Part shown: piece after piece, positions 1 to 12,815 of the stretch | How positions within the stretch are numbered: the stretch's first letter is position 1 | Layout: every line of letters begins with the position of its first letter | Assembly (NCBI GenBank): GCA_016859345.1 | Contig: CM029115.1 | Span: forward strand, 12,130,001 to 12,194,000 | Length of the DNA stretch: 64,000 nucleotides | Direction: 5' to 3' | Source of the DNA: Istiophorus platypterus | Taxonomy: Eukaryota; Chordata; Actinopteri; Istiophoriformes; Istiophoridae | Notes under the pieces: generated by a model | What the model was told of the DNA's origin: nothing | The model's database searches: none | Seen by the model: the letters and a program-made list of their open reading frames with translations, nothing else | Position numbers and translations under genes: made by a program

Positions 1-519
1 AGTCTGAGTTAGCTCTTCATCACTAATAGAATTCAACAATACCAGCTGGTAGTAGGGTAGTTTATTTTGGCTGTTTGCCTAAAGAGTGGTAAGGGCAGTG
101 GCGTGCCAGTAGTGAGGGATCTCACATGAACGTGTGCGTTATATTGTGCTTGCATGGGTCTTTATGCTCGTCAGTGTTTGAGCATGTATGCATGAAGCTC
201 TGCATGTTTTCCCTCCTGTTTATCTTTGTCTCACGATATAGCTTATGCAAATTAATTGTCATACGCTCTTTTCCTTCCCGAATACTGGCCCCCCTCTCTA
301 TTAAAGCACTGGCCTGCTATATTAAAGACACAGCCAATGCTGAATTTATTGCCTTGATAATTGAAAGTGCCAGTTCAGTATTTCCCCTGGTAAAAGGTAG
401 TAAGTGAATGAGGCATAAACCTTAAACAAGCCAGGCACAATGTGAATTCCTGTAGGTCCTCCTTCTCCTCCTCCTTCTCTTCCTCCAGCTCAAGCTTCTG
501 TCACAATCACAATCACACA
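1..519. other. Non-coding; possible conserved element at 290-420
   Basis: No gene. It has a POU octamer at 245-252 and a complex AT-rich stretch at 290-420 (ccaatgctgaatttattgcc and following text) of the kind often conserved among vertebrates. The 93-codon frame at 126-407 is not convincing. Confidence 0.4.
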
Positions 520-620
520 TCCTCACGCATGCGCACACACAACAAAGCTTTTCCCTCTGGTTGGTGTCGCCACGGCAACGGTAGGTGAGATCACCGTGCG
601 CATGGCGAAACGAGCCCCTG
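520..620. promoter_or_regulatory. CpG-rich regulatory or promoter-like island with RFX X-box
   Basis: At least eight CpGs in about 90 bp of otherwise CpG-poor DNA. It contains an NRF1-like acgcatgcgcac (525-536) and a perfect X-box, GTCGCC-ac-GGCAAC (566-579), which fits GTNRCC N0-3 RGYAAC. Such sites occur in promoters of ciliary and neural genes. No transcript can be assigned. Confidence 0.45.
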
Positions 621-3429
621 CCAATGCAGGACAGGTTTCCTGGTGTGTGTGAGTGTGCCTGTGCGCGTTTGTGTGTATGTGCATGTTTGTGTGGACTGCG
701 CTATGCAAAAAAAAACAAAAAAACAAAAAACCCAGGACGCCAGCCACTCCCTCTCTCAATAGGTCAATGTAGACACACTTTATTGTGTTAAAACGTGTTA
801 CTTGTCAGGTAAGCTCACATGCATTGGATAATTGATTTGGTTTACACTGCTCTAGTTTTCTCCATAAATTGAAGTCGTGATGTTAGTCTTACTGCCTAAT
901 GAACTGTGAGAGTCTGAGGGTTTGGTTTATACATAGGGCAAAACAAAGTTTGAGATTGTGTTTTGGCCTTTTTGCACAAAAGCTATTACACACAAACACT
1001 CAAAAGGTGTCATTGGCGTCATTAATGGTATCACTGCCTATTAACGGGTCTAATCGATATACCTCCATAACAGACCAGCCAGCCATAACTTACCAATAAT
1101 CCACTGAGGAATGTCATGGTTGGGCCCTTTTTAATGACATCATGCATGGCCACTTGAGCGTCTTGTGGGGAGCAGCGGGCATGCTGTGCTCTGCCACGCT
1201 GTATGGCCCTCCCCTTCGGCATGGGACATGCATGGCCAACATGTTAGACAGGCACCTTGCCCCGTTAAGTATTATCAAAGATCTATTCCATAAGCAACGC
1301 AATGGGACTGTGTGATAAAGTCGTGTTGTCTGTATGGTATAGGTCATATATGAATCATATATGAATCATATTCCAACTAATACAAAATTACAGTTTTACC
1401 ACTCAAGTGAAACTTAGAACCAGAAATTAGCTCCGGATAATTTGTCGTTGTAACACTACTTTCACGACACACAAACTAATTTGATGAGTGAAAATAGTTC
1501 GCTTATTCAAAATTTGAACTTAAAGCTGTCCATAAAGCTGACAGATGCAATATGTTGAGCTGAAGTTAAGCTAAAATTTGGTTTCTCCAAACCAGATAAC
1601 TGCTAACACCACAGTCCATGTTTTGCCCATACCTGCCTTATTTTCGCCATCAGTATGCTTGCTAAGTAAGTATGCTATTTTAGCATTGACCATAGAACCT
1701 TATCACTGTTTGGAAAAAGGGCCAAATCTAGAAGCAAGAAAAACAAAAGAGCAGTAAAGGAGATTTTGAGGTAAGTCAAATTATCCTGGAGCTCTGTAAC
1801 TATTTTAATTTGAGGGGAATAATTGGCCATTTTGTTATTTGAAATATATATATTTAAATGAATATGTAGACATCCTCAAGGTCATTTTTAATTGAACACA
1901 GATTATGATTATTGTCAAAATAATTTGTTGAATCACAATATGTAATTCATGCAATTCTGGATGAGCTGATATGTCTGTAACAGCCCAAAATTTAAGATTT
2001 TGATTGTTGCTTAAATGATGATGATACTTGCAGGCAACATGTATTGTTTTCATTTTGATACAAAATCTAACTGTAAAGTTCTACGAATTTAGGTTGAATA
2101 CAATACAAATGCCAAATTGTACATTTTGTACCTATATTGCCAAGGATAGAAATAATAACAGTTAGGACAATTTACTTTGTTATTAGAAATCAGTATTGTG
2201 GCAGCAGCGGTGTACAAAAATGCTCTTGACATAAATGCTATTTTTACACTACAGGCACAAAGCTGGCGGACAGCCTGGCTTCTAGGATATCTGTGCTCCG
2301 CTGGCTTTTGATTATGCAAATACTATGCACTATAAATAAATTAGTATAATTGCATCTGAAATATTCTCTGAATCTTCCTCGAAGATGAAAGGGTGTAAAT
2401 AATATATTTCGTGTCTCTGCATTATTCATTGTCTATTAATTACAAACATCGTGGCACTCGGCCTCAACGTGCTATATGCTATACTCTACTTTTAGGTGGC
2501 CAGGATGCTATTTTTTATGCCTAATATGTGTATCCATGATCTGTGAATATCAAGGTACTTGCTTCTAAATTATAAAGCTAGTTGTCTATCACTGTATTGA
2601 CTCTCAATTTCCCATTAATAAACTCATAATACTATCAGCATAATGCAGTATCCGAACCTTCATTGGCTTTCATTGTTGAAATGATTACTACTGATTTAAC
2701 AAGCTCTGACTCTGTAAAACACAGCATCCTCATGTTCACTGTCCAAACAACTAGATGTTTTCTTTTTTCAGATTATTCATAAGAACATCTGGATTATCTA
2801 CAAATTCATAAAAAGGGGAAGGTCTTTAAAAACACATTAAATAAGCATAAATACAGTAGACCTGCCACCGCTACAATTAAAATATGGCAACATTTCCGTT
2901 CTTTGTAAGGCATGGTTTTGAGTCCTAGGTGGAATTTGAATATGACGAACCATTTGAAAAATATATGCTGTCCGCCAATTTAATTATATGGGCTCTCGGA
3001 CTAGGGAGCTAGTATCTTATAGAATAGTGAGCAGTAGTTGCTACGCTCGCATTAGCATCTGGCCCTTTTATGTAAATTTGATGAGAAAGGACTCATGCAT
3101 ATATGCCAGGGTTGGGGTGTACTCGCCTAATATCCTTATTAGAGAGGGGCGAATTAAATATTTATTAGGGGGGCTAAGGGTTAGGAAGGGGGGCCTGTCC
3201 TGTGTTGTCGTGAGGACCTGAGGTGGAGGAAGGGGGAAAGGGAGGAGGAGGTTGGCTTTCTCTATGAGTGTCTCTCTCTGCCTCAAGGTGCCACCATCTT
3301 AAGGCGTTTGGCAGTAGTGAGAGTGTGAGGAGGGTAGACTTAAAATGTCCGCTGGCATAGCACGCGCACGCATACACATTAATGCATACAAATTTCTGTG
3401 CAGTATGTGGACAAGAACACAGAGCTCTG
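621..3429. other. Gene-free AT-rich stretch
   Basis: AT-rich intergenic sequence with a POU octamer at 2314-2321 and a three-fold repeat of catatatgaat near 1345-1375. I see no gene or transposon. Confidence 0.6.
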
Positions 3430-3615
3430 AAAGGCAATTATTCAGTTACTGTCAACAGCAGCTATGCATGCTGAGCATTTAATTTGCATGTATTAATTCC
3501 TTCTATTACTGTCACTTATGAGAACGGCCTGCGTTTAGCTTTCCATTGCATGCCGTTTGTTTGGTGGAGGCGCAAATACTAGCACCATGGCAATTAGAAC
3601 TAAACTGGTATTTGC
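3430..3615. promoter_or_regulatory. Candidate conserved non-coding element
   Basis: Complex sequence with aatttgcatgtattaatt (octamer 3482-3489 beside homeodomain-type TAATT) and gcatgccgtttgtttggtgg. It is judged by appearance only. Confidence 0.35.
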
Positions 3616-4416
3616 TAATTCTTTGAGAATTTCAATGTACCATTTCTATGTATTCTCAGCCCAAGAAACAATGTATACACTTTTACTTAGTTTAGTTTGA
3701 CAAATCATTGTAATTGGACACACACAGTATTTCTGTTTAAAAATATTTCAAGTTACATGTATTAATGTGTTCATATATAGTGTTAAATAATTAAATTAAA
3801 TTATTTGATTGCCCTCATTTTCAACCAAGGCTTGCCACTTTAAAGTTCCAAATATCATAGAAATTTAAGTCATCATATTGTCTATATCAGAAACGTATCA
3901 GTGTACATTACCTGAACCTTAAAAATAAAGGTACAGAATTTTACCTTTTGTGAACAGTTACTGATAACTCTTGTTCTCTTTGTGAGAGTATGGATGATAA
4001 CTTTCTTAAAACTGTTACATAAAAAATGACATTTCAAATACTATATAGAGCAGGGAAAGGGAGTAGATGGCAATATCGCCAATTTATGTAAATCAGTGCT
4101 ATACTGTTCTCTCTATCATTTTCTGTCCTTTCTTACTCACTTTCACTGTCACATCCACACATTGTAGCTGACTTTTCATATCTGTTAATTATCATAAATG
4201 TGCTTAGTGAGGTGGCATACAAGCGGGCATATACACACGCACACACACACACGTACACATACACGTAGAGTGCGAAAATACACATTGTTCAGTGAGATAC
4301 AGGCACAGCATTAGCATTCCCTTTCATCCTGAAGTGCTCCTGAGGCATAGCATGAAGAAGAATGCGCAGGAAATTATTCAAGATGAATTATACCACACAT
4401 CATCCCCATTTTTCAT

Positions 4417-4454
<38 letters not shown>

Positions 4455-4765
4455 ATTTATGTGGTTCACCATGTTAGGGAACTATGTTATCTAAGCTATT
4501 TGACTATTTTTACAATTAGAGTTTTGGTTTAAATTGGCCATTGATGTGTAAATTTGCTTCTGTAGGTACATCTATATCACAGTGTATATATTCATCCAGA
4601 AGTCATAATGCTTATATACTTGAAGTGTGTGAAAAGGTCTGTTGAAATTATGTCTGCGTGAGCTGTCTCTCCTTGCATAGTCAGCTTGTTGTCCCTTTTT
4701 TTACATGCATACAGTATGTATACAATGTCAGCTGTTCTCCTTCCTCACCTCCCTGTTTCCTCTGA
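3616..4765. other. Gene-free AT-rich stretch
   Basis: Only the CA tract near 4418 and a shorter interrupted one near 4238 stand out. Confidence 0.6.
4418..4449. repeat. (CA)n microsatellite
   Basis: Sixteen uninterrupted CA units followed by atacac. Confidence 0.97.
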
Positions 4766-4950
4766 TGAGTGGTATGCTCCAGCACGCTGCCAAAGAAGTG
4801 ACAATAATTAAACGGCTGCGTGTTTGAGCCTGGCGTTGGCTAATGGATTGTTACCGGGAGGAAATGAGACAGGCAGCATGGGCGAGCTGGGTTGCAGAGC
4901 AGACCTCAACTTTGGATAATGAAACACTGTAAGCTACCGGGGTGGAGAAT
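4766..4950. promoter_or_regulatory. Candidate conserved non-coding element
   Basis: A non-repetitive, moderately GC segment (gacaataattaaacggctgc and gctaatggattgttaccggg) inside AT-rich DNA, with no coding frame. Conservation is suspected from texture only. Confidence 0.35.
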
Positions 4951-6564
4951 AGACACAACTCTCGTAAAGGAAATGCTTTTGTTCTATGACTACTTCTTTT
5001 TGTCACATAGGTAGGTGAAGTGGGTGAGGAGTCAAAAATTGTGAAAAAAAAGGCACAGTCAGTACAGCATCCTTTAGGAAAAGATAAATGTTTCTGGTTT
5101 TAATTTTCTTATTTCATGTTTCAAATCAGTGTAACCTAATTACTATAATATGCTAACTTAATATAATTTCTGTTTTTAAACTCCATGATAATAATCCTTT
5201 TAGATCTTGCATATGTTCCCCTTTTTGTTAGCTTATATTGTATGTGTGTGATAGTGTATGATACGTATACACACGCAGTTTGCGTAAGATCTAGCATCCT
5301 GCGTATCAACCCCAGTACTGCTTTAGAGGAACCAGGAGTTGATTCTTGGCACTGTCGTTGCCAGTGTAGCCCAATGCCCCCCACCCACCCTACACACACA
5401 TGTAGGCTTGAAGAAGAGTAGTGTTTGGGAGAGGGGGGAGCGGAGCAGAGGAGGGAGATAGAGGAGCAGGAGGGAGATGGGATGAGACAAGCCACACAAG
5501 CCGCAAAGGGAACAGGGTGAAGGTGGAGGGGGGAGTGCTGTAGAGTTACCCTAAACCCTGCCGTAGGGCTAGAAACACACCCTCATGCAAACACACACAA
5601 TGGTTTGCCACACAACCACAGGACACACTCACAACAGTGTAGAACATAGCAATGGGGACTATGAGATTATGCCCTGTATAAAGATATCCTAATTGTTTTT
5701 ACTGCTTCTTCTTATGTTTTCTGAAGTCTTAATTGCATATATAGGTTATGGCTGTTTAACATTAATGTTTGTTTTTTTTCAGGATCCTTGACTTTAATGT
5801 ATTTTTTACTTTATAGTTGATGAAATTAAAAACTTAAATAAAACTGAGATTGAAATAAATATCTTGTGTGGTTGTATTGTCAATTATTTCCATCTAGCAT
5901 CCTGACAGTCTGCAGGTCAGTGCAAGTGGTGGTTACTTACAGAATGTGTGTGCTTTGATATGAAGCTTTAATTAAACGTGGCATTTATCAATTTGATATT
6001 GACAAGCTAGAGGAGCCTCGCAATCACTTGAGAACATAGCAGGGAAGAAATCTAGAGGAAAGAAAATACAGTACAAACTGCATGTTCCTGTACACATATA
6101 TCCTCCTACTGAGTCATAACGAACACATGAAAACATAGGATACAGTCCACAAACAAGTAAAAGAACTATATCTGTGATCAAAAGTATACTTTTTATCATT
6201 CATGTTCAATGACAGTATTTTTGACAACTGAACACTTTTTGACTGGGTTTTCTTAAACTTATCTTCACATGTGGAAAGCGTTTACAGGGTTAAAGGTTGA
6301 AAGGAAAAAAGAAGGTTTAAGTGGACACTCAAGTTCATCAGCAGGTCAAAAAATACATCTCAAACTAACCATAAACTGCTACAATATATAATGGTAACCT
6401 TTAACCTCAAATGGACTTACCCTTTGACATTTGACCTGCTCACTCTTCAGTGAGCGTAGGCAGAGGTCAAGGGTGTTTCAGTTCAACAACATGGCTTTTG
6501 AAACACCAGGAAACACCTGCAGGACTTTATTACCTAGGCCGAAATTATCTCATAATTATTATTA

Positions 6565-6630
6565 TCGAGATAAAATAAGACAAGTTTCTTTATTGTCACT
6601 GTACAGATACAACAAGAGACTCTTAAGTTA
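6565..6630. repeat. Possible 3' tail of a degraded retroposon
   Basis: The motif ctttattgtcactgtacaga followed by acaacaagag resembles the conserved tail of several fish LINE or SINE families. Only about 60 bp is recognisable. Confidence 0.25.
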
Positions 6631-7104
6631 AAATTTAAGCAAGGAATCTTTTTAATATTTTGAAGTATGAAAGATCACACTTCCAATGACCTTCAAATGA
6701 TCTATAAACCATGTAACATAAAAGTCCCAAGACTGACTTGCTATTTGTGGCAAAGTGTAAAGGTTGAGACAACATTTGCACAAAGTTATTGCCAAATAAA
6801 TTCCAGCAAGTAAACTCAGCTATGGTAAATGCTACCTCTGTTTCCTTCTTCTACCCTATAACTGTGCATCTGCTTTCCTTCCCTTCTTTTCAGTGGGAAC
6901 ATGTTAATTGTAATTTGCTCAACGAGAGTTATTCAACATGTAAAGGTTACATCTTGGTAAAAGTATTCACTCCCTGCCTGTGTGTGTCTTCTGATACTAC
7001 AGTGATGGGGAAAGGGAGCTCTGGAGGACTGCAGGCAGCACGAAGTAGAGGTCAGCATGGGATTTTGCTCTCCACTGGACCCACATGAGGTGACATAAAC
7101 CAAA

Positions 7105-7107
<3 letters not shown>

Positions 7108-7178
<71 letters not shown>
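7108..7178. repeat. (TG)n microsatellite, about 35 units
   Basis: A pure TG run of 71 bp. It explains the cysteine-valine and histidine-threonine open frames on the two strands. Confidence 0.98.
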
Positions 7179-7181
<3 letters not shown>

Positions 7182-7899
7182 CACCATTACCCTATATAGG
7201 CTACATGAGTAGACATGTACTATACTATACCATGACAACATGTATTTGCCTGCTACCAACTTTTGTATCTGGCAGAAATCAAAGTCAGATTTAATCTAAT
7301 CACCCCTTAACTGCAGTATTTCCTATTTGTGAAATTGTCTGTCACCTCTGGTAATTTAAGGATAAAACAGTTCAGTTAAAATCACTCTACAAATTTCTTT
7401 TAAGGGCTTTGAATCAGTGATTTATTTCATTTGTTTTTTCATATTCACACATCTCTATCATTTAGTTCTGAATTATTTAATCAATGCAGTAAATGCGATC
7501 TAAAGCTGTTGATATGTATCTAAACATTTCTAGTAATTTATATTGAATTTTTTATACAAAGTGTTGAATTTTGTTAAAAATAGACAAACTTCTTTGTTGG
7601 CAAGGAGTGTTTTCCCCTCTGTGCACATCTCCGCTGATGTGTGTGTCTGTTTGCCTGCAGCAAATGTAGCCCATGTGTGTGTTGGAAAAAGGCATAGATG
7701 TCAGTAGTGGTCCAGAGCACACAGTAAACAGAATAACAGTGGTTTGAAGGGAGCTCAGGCGATGTGATCGTGGGCAATATCAAACCCCATGACCCATGGT
7801 TTGCCCTGTGGTCCATACCAAAGACAAGAAACACAGGGGAAAAAGAGGTTATTGTTCACTGTTCATCTTCACAACAACACAACACACACACACACCAAC

Positions 7900-8170
7900 A
7901 GTAACTACAACCAGGAAGTGATTTCAAAAATTTCCTCTAGCCATCAAATTCCATGCGGTAACAGTAATTGCCCTCTGCCTTGGCAATGTTTGCATTGCGT
8001 GCAGGGCATCTTTCTCTATCAATTAGACCTCCAGCTATTATTACAATTGACATTTTATGTTACTGAAGAGAGACAAAAGATTTTAATGAGCCGAGCTTGC
8101 TTTCATGACAAGGAAATGTTTATTATATTAGCTGGCAGCAGCAGTACAATTTTTCTTATGTCTAGGTGAC
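7900..8170. promoter_or_regulatory. Candidate conserved non-coding element
   Basis: A long complex segment with homeodomain- and SOX-like words (caattagacc, ttacaattgaca, ttttaatgagc). It is one of the best-looking enhancer candidates by texture. The overlapping open frame has no recognised domain. Confidence 0.4.
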
Positions 8171-9415
8171 CATGCGAGAGGTGAAGTGCTGGGATATTAG
8201 GTGTACACACTGCGCAAAACTACCAACAATGATTGACACCTGTCACCGTCAGCAGAAAATATACAGTAGTGCTTGTGCCATGCTTATGCTCTGAATGGTC
8301 AGAAACATTACCACACCCACAGTGCACCCTTGTGTTACAAACTTAAACCAAATGAAAAAACCCTAGTGACTTTACATGATCTGTGTTTGAGAGTTCTCAG
8401 AGTTGAGTTTATTTCTCAGTGTTGCTGAAAAAAAGAAGGGGCTGAAGAGGAGAGGTGGTATGTCAGTGCCCAAGGGCCTCAGTGAGCGGTGGTGTTACTC
8501 GTCCTAATTACTCCCAATACTCACACACATTTGGTGGACTGCTCAGAAGAGCCAATTAGAAGAGCAGGGCAAGTCAATGGGAAGGAAAAGCCAGTACTGA
8601 AGTTTGTAGCCATCTATACAACAGAGAGATGGTGTCTTATGGCAATCTCTGCATTACATCTCCATAAATTACTTTTTCGTATAGAATTAAAACTTTTGCT
8701 ACCATAGCATGGCTGCAAAAGGAATATTTTATCTTAACTTCATCATTTGCAATAGTCTTTATTTACTGTATATGAAGTGCCCAATGTAATATCAGCTCAG
8801 CAAAAAAAAAAAATTGTTTTCATCGGGTTCAATGAGTTTTCATTAGATGATTCAGTGAGATAGAATAAACATAAACTCTGTGGGGGTTTTATTTATTTCC
8901 CTGCATACATACATCTACACCTTAGATACACCTAACTGTAAGCTAAAAGCCTTGCCCTTAAAGTGTGTTAGGGTCATTAGATCCCTATGCATTATTTAGT
9001 TAGAAAGGTAGGCTTTTTTTTCATGGGCACCATCTAAACCCCCATCAACCATTTGTGTTGTAAGGACTATGGCAAGGTCATGGGTTTGATGCTGAAGCAG
9101 GAAGCCAGGACAGCTTTTGTTCTTTTGAGATACAGATTTACTTCAAGAATATCAGGAAATGTTCCTACTTAAAATGTAAACAAGAATTTTCTATAGGGTT
9201 ACATTTCCCTGTTTCTCTCTTCCTCTTTCACTGTCAATATTAAAATTTCTATGGCCATGATTAATATTTTCATAGCTCAGACGATACAAAAACATTTATA
9301 CTGTATAATTTTGCCTTAGTACCATTTGCTTAATATTAAGATAAGCACCGATAGAAAGACACAATATTTACCATACAGCATAGTTTGTTTGCATTGCATC
9401 ACCTCATTTCCTATG
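8171..9415. other. Gene-free stretch
   Basis: AT-rich sequence with an A-run near 8803 and no recognisable element. Confidence 0.55.
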
Positions 9416-9419
9416 CTTT

Positions 9420-9625
9420 ACTCATAATCATCTATCAGACATGCATATTTGCATTACAGCTGCTTACTATTTGGGCGCCAGCGGGAGTAAGTACTTATAA
9501 TGTGGTGCCCACATTTGTGAATATAAACCCTCCAGTCTTGTAGGCTGGCTTCTGTAACATCAGTGCTAGCCCACAGCGATTAATGAAGTCGTCTGCATGT
9601 GTCTGCATGATTAAGAAGTGCTATA
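9420..9625. promoter_or_regulatory. Candidate conserved non-coding element
   Basis: An octamer ATTTGCAT at 9447-9454, E2F-like tttgggcgccagcggg, and gattaatgaagtcgtctgca. The composition is complex, unlike its flanks. Confidence 0.38.
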
Positions 9626-9949
9626 GCACCAGTGTGTGTGTTTGAGTGTGTGTGCGCATGTTGTCAGCCCAGATAAAACAACAACAGAGAACAAAAGATG
9701 CCAACAAACAGGAAAGCTTTGCAAAAGGTCTATTCACAAATGTCAAAATGACAATTTAGCACAGTTAGGATTGCTTAGTAAATGCAAATGCTTAATTCTT
9801 TATGATCAGGTAATACAGCAGCAAACAATTATAAATGATGACAAAAACCAGGGGGGGCAACTGAGGGAGAAAATAGTACATTATTTATGAAAATATTGTA
9901 AAATATATGAAAGGTATTTTTTTTTTCTTTTCAGTGATTTAGTTTCCAT

Positions 9950-10230
9950 CTATAATTTTCCCTGTCTCCTATTTGTCAAGTAATTCCATATTTCATGCTT
10001 GGATGCAATCCTTTCCTGGTGCTATATATTGCAGATGCACATGCCTCTTAGCGATAGCACAATATGTCCTTTTCATGGTTGTTCAAAAATTCGGCAAAAC
10101 TAGAACACACTCATCTTTTTTTCCCCTCATTCTGATGCCCTGTGTTATCATTGGCGCACCAGGGGATGAGCCTGGTGTTTATGGGGCTCTCCTCTTATCA
10201 ATTTATAATTAAAGCAGATAAAACTATAGA
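9950..10230. promoter_or_regulatory. Candidate conserved non-coding element
   Basis: Complex sequence with gatagcacaatatgtccttt, ttatcattggcgcaccaggg and atcaatttataattaaagca. An unrelated 79-codon frame crosses it. Confidence 0.35.
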
Positions 10231-10239
10231 TTTTTTCAT

Positions 10240-10450
10240 TTAATATCTAAGTAGCTTTCATCAGGCTGTGTGATAACACTGCGAAGGGAGGGTTTCTTCT
10301 GCATCATCATACACTCAAACAAAGGATATGCCCACTGTAAAATCATGCAAATGAATGCAAATCGCTGGCAGCAAGGAATAGCGAGGTGGCAGGAAACGAG
10401 TTTTTTATTAGCAGAGGACTTTGTATACAACACTTGCTGGACAATCTTCC
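10240..10450. promoter_or_regulatory. Candidate enhancer with phased POU octamer pair
   Basis: Two perfect octamers ATGCAAAT at 10345-10352 and 10355-10362, ten base pairs apart, so on the same face of the helix. The surrounding complex sequence (gcagcaaggaatagcgaggt) is free of repeats. Confidence 0.45.
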
Positions 10451-10689
10451 TTTAAATTGTGGCAGATAACTAAATATATAGTGTTTTTTTTAATCTGATT
10501 CTAAATCTCTTCTCAAGACTTTGTAGAGTTTTCTCTGCTTCTAAATACTGGATAGATCTGTTTACCCAAAATGCCTGAATAATATGTAGCCTTGTATTGT
10601 TTCTTTTTTGATGAAAATTGTGGTTTATATATTATTTTATTGTGATGCAACAAAATGTTCAGTGTTCATTAAAGAGTTGATTATAAAAA

Positions 10690-10965
10690 AAAAAACAGTG
10701 AATGCTGCTGTGATACAGTGGCTGCTAAAAGCATTGCAGTATGTATGCGATTGTGTGTTTGGAATATGCAATGTTTTGACCATATCGCTGCAGAGAAACG
10801 CAGAGCATATTAGTAACTCCAACGCTAATGAAAGTCACACCTGTCCTACTCGCCCTCCCAATAAGAATATATTTTTATCGATCGTGACATTTTTGCAATT
10901 ATGTTTAGTAATTGGGGGATTAGGTAATCACAGGCCAGGCCAGCCACAATTTTCTTCTAGCCCTA
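10690..10965. promoter_or_regulatory. Candidate conserved non-coding element
   Basis: Contains tggctgctaaaagcattgca, atcgctgcagagaaacgcag and attgggggattaggtaatca. It is long, complex and without repeats. A 130-codon frame crosses it but uses no recognisable domain. Confidence 0.4.
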
Positions 10966-11530
10966 AAAAGGAAAAAAATATGCTTGTATTATTTCCTTGA
11001 TATTTGATTTGATTCTCATCATGGATATTTAAAGCACTAGTAGGGTTACTGCATTATCACAAATATATCATCATAGACTGTGCAAAAAAATTCATCTGAG
11101 TACTTAAAAGTTAAAAGTCCCTTTGCTTTCACCCTAAATTATATATCTTTATCTTTCTGATTTTTAATACAACATAGTTTTGCACAGTTCTTAAAGTGTA
11201 CGTGCCGTGTAAAATGGGGCAATGTGTGTTTCTCGACATTTTAATTTAAAACTATCATTCAATCCTAATTTGAAGATAAATTTCGGAATTATGCAATAAA
11301 ATCCTAATGCATAATTTTAATTATTTTGTAGAGTGTGTATTTTTTTCATGAAATGAATTCCTGGAGCATCACTTCCCTTGACAAAATGCTGATACTACTG
11401 TAGACGTGGATTAACAATATCACATTCAGAGAGTTTTGTTGCCATACAACAATCAGTAATTTGTCCAACTTGCAAACAAAAAAATCATATTTAAATAATT
11501 TCACCCTCTTTTAGACACCATATATGCACA

Positions 11531-11534
<4 letters not shown>
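10966..11534. other. Gene-free AT-rich stretch
   Basis: Nothing recognised beyond A/T-rich intergenic sequence. Confidence 0.6.
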
Positions 11535-11610
<76 letters not shown>

Positions 11611-11612
11611 TA
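11535..11612. repeat. (CA)n microsatellite with one interruption
   Basis: A CA run broken once by aaaca near 11597, then running into tatac. It sits directly left of a complex, possibly regulatory segment. Confidence 0.97.
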
Positions 11613-11654
11613 TACAAGTGGACTCAACTGCAGACACAATATGGTAGAGGAGAA

Positions 11655-11945
11655 TAGGGGGAGGGCTCAGACAGACATTCACAATTGTGCATAATGATGT
11701 TAACATTCCTGCATGTCTAATGCAGGGGATATTGAGACAGACACTAGCTGGTCGGCGGTCTTGCTGTGTGTTGTGTGTGTTCATGGGTATAAACTGTAGT
11801 AGTGCATAATGATGTATTAATTGTGGCCTGCTCTTGCTTGTGGTGTTTGGGCTCCTCGTCGAGGTTACCACAAGGCCTTTGATGGGATCGTTAATCTTGT
11901 CAAATACATGCACGATCACACTGCACTTTTGAAATTGTAGGCACA
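11655..11945. promoter_or_regulatory. Candidate conserved non-coding element with an internal direct repeat
   Basis: The 14-mer gtgcataatgatgt occurs at 11687-11700 and again at 11802-11815, 115 bp apart. The rest is complex (ggctcctcgtcgaggttacc, gatgggatcgttaatcttgt). Confidence 0.38.
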
Positions 11946-12683
11946 CTGCAATCTGGGTAACAGGAACAACTATTGCTGATTGATGGATAGACTGATTAAC
12001 TATGATTTACAAAGATGTTTAAGTATAATTCAACAACGGGATGTTTTTGTGTATCAGTGGCCAAGATTTTAGGAGATAAATGCCAAATTGAAAGAAACGG
12101 TATGTTAGCAGCAATTCAAAACACCCTGATCCTCAAAAAAGAAAGGTTGTATACAATAGGAGTGGCTTAAAGGTTGTTCCTTAATTTCATACACACACAC
12201 CATCAAGTGATCCTCCAAGACTGTTACATATTTTTTCAACTTCCTCACAAACAGAAAGACACAAACAAGGGAAGGGAAGTGGATATGAAAATAGAGTGCT
12301 GGCATCATAAAAGATGGAAACAAAGAGGGACAGACAGCATATACTGAGAAGGAAAGGCAAAAGATGAAGCTCATTTTTCTGTGGGCACCCAGTGGTGTCT
12401 GCATTGCAGATCACTGAAATCCCCCTTGAATGCGTCCCTGGGCTTAAGGGGGGTGGGGTGGAGAAGGGTGAACAAGGGATGGGTTTATGCTATCTCTGCT
12501 TTGGTACACTTTGTTTTTTTTCCCCTCCCCCCACCGAAATATATTTTTTCTGTCTGCATCAAATGTCAAGTTAATTTCCTGGGTGCTATGAGGGATGTGT
12601 CCTCCCCTTTGGTATGTGTGGCAGGGTGGTGGATTGTGGCAGGGTGCTGTGCATGCTGCTGCTATGTGTGTGTGTGTGAGTGT

Positions 12684-12766
<83 letters not shown>

Positions 12767-12769
12767 AGT

Positions 12770-12815
<46 letters not shown>

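Larger units (their letters stand above)
4951..7890. other. Gene-free stretch
   Basis: Contains a purine-rich tract at about 5408-5540, a retroposon-like tail near 6565, the TG array at 7108, and ggttaaaggtt near 6288 with its inverse near 6392. There is a MEF2-type ttaaaaatag at 7575-7584. No gene seen. Confidence 0.6.
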
